From: Bacteroidaceae bacterium
GTDB lineage: Bacteria > Bacteroidota > Bacteroidia > Bacteroidales > Bacteroidaceae
NCBI GenBank assembly: GCA_017645305.1
Contig: JAGCPD010000007.1
Span: 1-64,000, forward strand
Direction: 5' to 3'
Length of the DNA stretch: 64,000 nucleotides
Under the pieces are notes generated by a model. The model was given only the letters and a program-made list of their open reading frames with translations, made no database searches and was not told the DNA's origin. This document shows, piece after piece, positions 60,336-64,000 of this stretch. The position numbers and the translations under genes were made by a program. Within the stretch, counting starts at the first letter, position 1, and each line of letters begins with the position of its first letter.

Positions 60336-60653
60336 CCCACCATTAAGTAATGCCAGGACATCGCTGTATTTGTACATCACACGCCGTCCTCCGACACGTC
60401 GGGCATGGAGTTGTCCCTGCTTGTCCCATCGCCAGAGGGTGGTGAAGTTCACATGCAGAAGCCTTGCTGCTTCTTCACGGGTGATGAAACGTTCACCCTC
60501 GGGAATGTCCATCCACGTCTCACATTCGCTTTGCACATTTTTCGACTGAGCGGCCACAATGTTCTGTGCTAACTCGTTCACCAGAGAGTCAAGGTCTGCC
60601 CTCGACATTACAACCAGTTGGTTGCCCAGAATTTTGTTATCTGTTTCCATCAT
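60321..60653 (-). CDS. Excisionase-like helix-turn-helix protein
   Basis: This 110-residue protein has a helical N-terminal part (ADLDSLVNELAQNIVAAQ) and a C-terminal winged HTH of the excisionase/MerR type (about 55-105, FITREEAARLLHVNFTTLWRWDKQGQLHARRVGGRRVMY, split by the wing). Such proteins often regulate or direct excision of Bacteroidetes integrative elements, which fits the att context. Its 3' end meets the truncated coiled-coil gene. Confidence 0.75.
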   Translation of the reverse strand: MMETDNKILGNQLVVMSRADLDSLVNELAQNIVAAQSKNVQSECETWMDIPEGERFITREEAARLLHVNFTTLWRWDKQGQLHARRVGGRRVMYKYSDVLALLNGGSYNG

Positions 60654-61092
60654 AGAACTTTTTTGTTATTACTCAACTTTTTCTCATCCGAGTGGTGTCT
60701 TATGCACGGATCCTTTTGCTTTTTCAGATTTAAAGAAGTGTCGCGTCCGACAATCTTGATATCTGAGGCACCACCACGAAATCGAATGCAAAATTAGAGT
60801 GCTGCAAGCCCCATGATGAAAAAAGCGTCAAAAACCAGCCTTTTTTGCCTTCACTTTTCAAAATTGGTTCTAACGATGAGGGCAATTAAAACCAACAATT
60901 GAGAGATTTCCCAATTGAGACAGCGTAAGATTCGTTTTAATGTCATTAATTGTACTTAGAATAAAGAGATTAAAGTACAAAAAGTGAGAAAAATGATAAT
61001 TTAGTGAGATTAAAAGTTAAATAGACTATTCTTTTGCATTTTGTTTCAGGGAAAATGAGTACCTTTGTACTCAAACAATCAAGAAATGTATC
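60654..61092. other. Divergent regulatory gap
   Basis: About 440 bp without a supportable gene. A minus-strand TAATTTTG -7 box at 60789-60796 could serve the HTH gene, and the XRE promoter lies at 61060-61067. The AT-rich part 60800-61020 shows nothing further. Confidence 0.5.
61057..61072 (+). promoter_or_regulatory. Palindromic promoter of the XRE gene
   Basis: GAGTAC-CTTT-GTACTC is a perfect 6-bp inverted repeat centred on the TACCTTTG -7 box (61060-61067). A dimeric repressor, such as the adjacent XRE protein, could bind over the -7 element. The GTAC part also occurs at other promoters here, so only the outer pairs are distinctive. Confidence 0.45.
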
Positions 61093-61293
61093 ATGGATAA
61101 AGACATCAATCGCATTAAAGTGGTTCTTGCAGAAAAAAAAAGAACGAACAAATGGTTGGCTGAGCAACTTGGTTGCGCACCAACAACAGTATCAAAATGG
61201 TGCACCAATGTCTGTCAACCACCGATGGAGACGTATCTGAAAATTGCAAAATTGCTAGATGTTGAATTAACAGAATTAGTAAGGAATAATTGA
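61093..61293 (+). CDS. XRE family regulator
   Basis: This 66-residue protein is made almost entirely of a Cro/C1-type HTH (NKWLAEQLGCAPTTVSKWC, then PPMETYLKIAKLLDVELTELV). It ends 1 bp before the start of the PAPS-reductase fusion gene, so the two are one operon and the regulator probably controls it. Confidence 0.88.
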   Translation: MDKDINRIKVVLAEKKRTNKWLAEQLGCAPTTVSKWCTNVCQPPMETYLKIAKLLDVELTELVRNN

Positions 61294-61294
61294 C

Positions 61295-63808
61295 ATGTTC
61301 AAAGTAGCATGGGATAGAGAAACTGGAGGAGTGAAGTTGAGTTCGCTCGTTGGGAAGGATACTGTCAGTATTCCTCCTCGTCCGGTGTTCTTTGAGGAAC
61401 TGAATCTTCTTGGGCTGAACACGCTGGGATGGAAGTACCCTGAGTGTGAGGATCCACTGCTGTGGGCATGCAACAAGGAGTATTACTATCGTGGTGACTT
61501 GGTCTTTGAGGCCAAGGATGCCAATATCTATGATAAGGCAACCATCGTTTTTCAGCCGGGCAAAGAGAAGTTGAAACTGAAGCCTGTGGATGTGAAGAAG
61601 ATGTTGGAGCGCAATAAAGAGCAGATGTTCTTGTGTGAGAGCGAGGCCATAGAGTTTATCCGCGACGTGTTCGATACTTATAGTGGCGCTAATCGCCTGT
61701 CGGAAAAATACAAGTCCAATCAGTTGGATTTTGAGGTAATTGCCGAGAAGCAGGAGAAACAGCAGAAACAGAAGATGGCCATCGTGAAGGAAGACTGCGA
61801 CAGCTTTGACATTATGCCTCTAAGTGAAGCCGAGAAACAAGGAAAGAAAGTACTTAAAGCTACCAAGATTGACTATTTCCTTGCCTCTTTCTCTGGCGGC
61901 AAGGATAGCCAGGTAGTGCTCGACCTGTGTACTCGTGCGCTTCCTCCTGATTCATTCCAAGTGATATATTCTGATACAGGTTATGAGCTTCCAAGTTCTT
62001 TGGAACTGTATAGGCAGGTTCAGGAGCATTACCACAAGTTGTTTCCTACCCTGAAGTTCAGCCTTGCCAGAAATCACGAGTCGGTACTTAACTACTGGGA
62101 TAAGATTGGTTCACCAAGCGACAAACATAGATGGTGTTGTGCTGTGATGAAAACAGCTCCACTATATAGACTACTCAAAATCCCAGGAACAAATAAGCAG
62201 GCCAAGGTTTTAGCTTTTGAGGGTGTACGCTCAGAAGAGAGTGTCAAAAGATCAGCTTATGAAAGAATTGGTAAAGGAGTTAAACATTCGTTTGTCACGA
62301 ATGCAAGACCCATTCTCAAATGGAACACAACAGAAATCTTTCTATATTTATTCCGTCATCGACTAATCATTAACGAAGCCTATCGCGTTGGGAAGCCACG
62401 AGTTGGCTGCGTTTTTTGTCCATTTTCTTCTCCATGGGATGATATGATTGTCAACCATTCATATCAGACATGCCTTAAGCCTTTCCTTGAAAAAGTCGTC
62501 AATCAGGCAAAAGAACGCAGGATTCCGAATCTTGATGACTACATTAAAGATAGGAAATGGAGGCTAAGAGCAAGTGGTAATTTTGTGTCAGAAAAGTCTT
62601 CTGTTGACTTTGTTAAGTCAACACCTCATCTTATTGCCATTATTTCCAATGCAAAAGTCGATATTCAAAATTGGCTCATCACAATTAGTGATTATACATT
62701 TAGCAGAAATGGTAATATTGCTCAAGGAGAATTTAATTTCAAAAAGAAAGTATATGAATTTAAAATAGAGTACAAAGACAACAACAACTATACATTCACA
62801 TTATTCAATGCCTTTGATATTATGCTCGTAAAAGCATTAAAGCGAGCGTTATATAAGGCAACGTATTGTATAAGTTGCGAAGTCTGTGAAGTAGAATGTC
62901 CCACCGGAGCACTATCGGTGTATCCTGAAATACATATAGATAAAGACAAATGTACACATTGCCATAGTTGTTTGGATTTTCACGAACATGGTTGTATTGT
63001 AGCAGATTCATTAGTTAAAAGTATGGAAAATAAAACAAAAGTCGGAAACATATCCAAGTATGGAACATTTGGAATCAGAGAGGAATGGGTTACTGAATTT
63101 TTTGTAGACCCACAGGTTTCATATTGGATTACTGGTAATAACTCTTTAGGTAATAAGCAGATACCAAGTTTTAAAGCTTGGCTAAAAGATGCAGAGATTA
63201 TTGACTCGAAGAATGTATTGACCGAGTTTGGTGAATTTTGTGTTGAAAATATGGTCAATGACTCGGATTTGATATGGTCTCTGATTTGGATAAACATATC
63301 ATATAATTCAACATTGGCTGGTTGGTTTGTTAATAACATCCGTAAAGGACAGCCTTTTGACAGAACCAAATTGTCAGAATTAGCGTATGAATACTTCTCC
63401 ACGTCTTTTTCAAAAAGTACAATAGATTATGCCTTCCAAGCTTTAATGCAAATATTCAATTATTCTCCTATCGGAGATGTGCTTATGCAAGGTACACAGC
63501 ATGACAAGAATAATCTAGTAAGAGAAGAATATACGGAAATATCTGAAATTGCTGTAGCATATTCGGTTTATAAGTTTAGCGAAAGAATTGGTTCAACCTC
63601 TTTGAGGGTGAATGATTTTTATGATGAAGAATGTGAAAATGGAGTGGTTCGAGAATTCTGTTTATCGAAAGAAGTGTTAGAAAAAGCTCTTAGGACGCTA
63701 AATTCATCCAAGGTTCGTTTACTTGTTGCAGAACTTAATATGGGACTCAATCACATTACTCTCCAAGAAGGATTAACCCCATTGGATGTCGTAAAGAAAC
63801 TTTTTTAA
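61295..63808 (+). CDS. PAPS-reductase / ferredoxin / DUF4007 fusion (DndC-like)
   Basis: This 837-residue cytoplasmic protein has an unrecognised N-terminal region (1-185). A PP-loop PAPS-reductase domain (about 188-420) contains SFSGGKDSQ (198-206), HRWCCAVMK (Cys281, Cys282) and GCVFCP (Cys372, Cys375). A 2[4Fe-4S] ferredoxin follows (Cys525, 528, 531, 535 and 553, 556, 559, 567). The C-terminal part (about 588-837) resembles DUF4007 (KYGTFGIREEWV, ITGNNSLGNKQIPSFKAWLK). DndC of DNA phosphorothioation shares the PP-loop and paired Cys. Sulfur transfer to DNA or RNA is the leading idea, but not shown. Confidence 0.8.
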   Translation: MFKVAWDRETGGVKLSSLVGKDTVSIPPRPVFFEELNLLGLNTLGWKYPECEDPLLWACNKEYYYRGDLVFEAKDANIYDKATIVFQPGKEKLKLKPVDVKKMLERNKEQMFLCESEAIEFIRDVFDTYSGANRLSEKYKSNQLDFEVIAEKQEKQQKQKMAIVKEDCDSFDIMPLSEAEKQGKKVLKATKIDYFLASFSGGKDSQVVLDLCTRALPPDSFQVIYSDTGYELPSSLELYRQVQEHYHKLFPTLKFSLARNHESVLNYWDKIGSPSDKHRWCCAVMKTAPLYRLLKIPGTNKQAKVLAFEGVRSEESVKRSAYERIGKGVKHSFVTNARPILKWNTTEIFLYLFRHRLIINEAYRVGKPRVGCVFCPFSSPWDDMIVNHSYQTCLKPFLEKVVNQAKERRIPNLDDYIKDRKWRLRASGNFVSEKSSVDFVKSTPHLIAIISNAKVDIQNWLITISDYTFSRNGNIAQGEFNFKKKVYEFKIEYKDNNNYTFTLFNAFDIMLVKALKRALYKATYCISCEVCEVECPTGALSVYPEIHIDKDKCTHCHSCLDFHEHGCIVADSLVKSMENKTKVGNISKYGTFGIREEWVTEFFVDPQVSYWITGNNSLGNKQIPSFKAWLKDAEIIDSKNVLTEFGEFCVENMVNDSDLIWSLIWINISYNSTLAGWFVNNIRKGQPFDRTKLSELAYEYFSTSFSKSTIDYAFQALMQIFNYSPIGDVLMQGTQHDKNNLVREEYTEISEIAVAYSVYKFSERIGSTSLRVNDFYDEECENGVVREFCLSKEVLEKALRTLNSSKVRLLVAELNMGLNHITLQEGLTPLDVVKKLF

Positions 63809-63810
63809 CG

Positions 63811-64000
63811 ATGAAACATAACTCCATTCTCATATCACTTTATACGGATGCAATAAGTTCATTGCATTGCCAGATTTGTAGAGGAAGGACAAATACTGCG
63901 AAACCTCTTATGATTCTGGCTATGATAAATCTTATTGATAAAGGTGATATTACTGATGGATTGTTTGATATTGAATCTATGAAGAATGAGTATGTGAAGT
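63811..64000 (+). CDS. Start of an HNH-nuclease-like gene, cut by window edge
   Basis: An ATG two bases after the preceding stop opens a frame that runs off the end (63 residues seen). The segment AKPLMILAMINLIDKGDITDGLFDIESM matches the N-terminal pattern KPxLLLAxxDLIExG of HNH restriction-like nucleases, including phosphorothioate-dependent ones. The catalytic part is outside the window, so the call is provisional. Tight spacing places it in the XRE/PAPS-reductase operon. Confidence 0.45.
   Translation, partial: MKHNSILISLYTDAISSLHCQICRGRTNTAKPLMILAMINLIDKGDITDGLFDIESMKNEYVK

Noticed and set aside
1..64000. CRISPR array
   Set aside because: The short tandem repeats have 7-bp units without spacers; no regularly spaced 25-40-bp repeats were seen.
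1..64000. Insertion sequence or transposase gene
   Set aside because: No transposase-like protein was recognised in any frame; the repeats listed are too short to be full IS copies.

Overview
The window looks like a chromosome segment of a Prevotella-like Bacteroidales. The support is: promoters of the TAnnTTTG type with an upstream TTTG at about 20 bp and few Shine-Dalgarno sites; DUF3244, DUF4369/TlpA and TPR-lipoprotein regulators; OmpA with a PEPE linker; C-terminal type IX-like sorting tails on secreted enzymes; and a Bacteroidetes-type ParE. The genus is inferred from family resemblance only.

Layout. (1) 0.4-3.8 kb, minus: a DUF3244 secreted protein, a membrane TPR regulator and an OmpA protein. 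(2) 4.0-13.6 kb, plus: a tight housekeeping run of GNAT protein, parE, coaD, S41 protease, ybeY, ruvB, SpmA/SpmB-like membrane protein and flippase. (3) 13.5-20.7 kb, minus: a sialic-acid catabolic cluster of lyase, two-domain O-acetylesterase, mutarotase fused to a sodium symporter, and AGE epimerase. Together these would import sialate, remove acetyl groups, cleave it to ManNAc and epimerise that to GlcNAc. (4) 20.8-24.0 kb: a GC-rich GH51 arabinofuranosidase. (5) 24.3-30.3 kb, minus: AT-rich accessory genes. (6) 30.4-37.8 kb: rlpA, an SGNH-SGNH-MBOAT O-acylation operon, another SGNH hydrolase and a mannose-1-phosphate guanylyltransferase. (7) 37.8-42.6 kb: HIT, greA, a TlpA-like lipoprotein and pnp. 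(8) 42.7-49.2 kb: two tandem GH115 xylan alpha-glucuronidases which, with the GH51, point to glucuronoarabinoxylan use. (9) 49.2-56.0 kb: assorted secreted and redox proteins, a CPBP protease, a nuclease/phosphatase fusion and a Nudix hydrolase. (10) 56.2-64.0 kb: an integrative island.

The island begins at a 44-bp copy of the 3' half of a tRNA-Met(CAT) gene. The same 44 bp recurs 2.06 kb further on, each time with the tRNA terminator and TTTACGC arm-like repeats, so at least two elements appear to be stacked at one tRNA site. The first carries only an AAA+ ATPase. The second carries a DUF4143 ATPase, a truncated gene resembling a TOTE-type primase, an excisionase-like HTH protein, an XRE regulator, a large PAPS-reductase / 2[4Fe-4S] ferredoxin / DUF4007 fusion, and the start of an HNH-nuclease-like gene cut by the window edge. 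The last three suggest a DNA sulfur-modification or sulfur-sensing defence system.

Three families of small repeats run through the chromosomal part: (a) GC-rich palindromes found mostly as inverted pairs, several lying in frame inside genes; (b) arrays of 7-bp units between genes and once inside a gene; (c) larger GAGCGA-rich inverted repeats at gene 3' ends.
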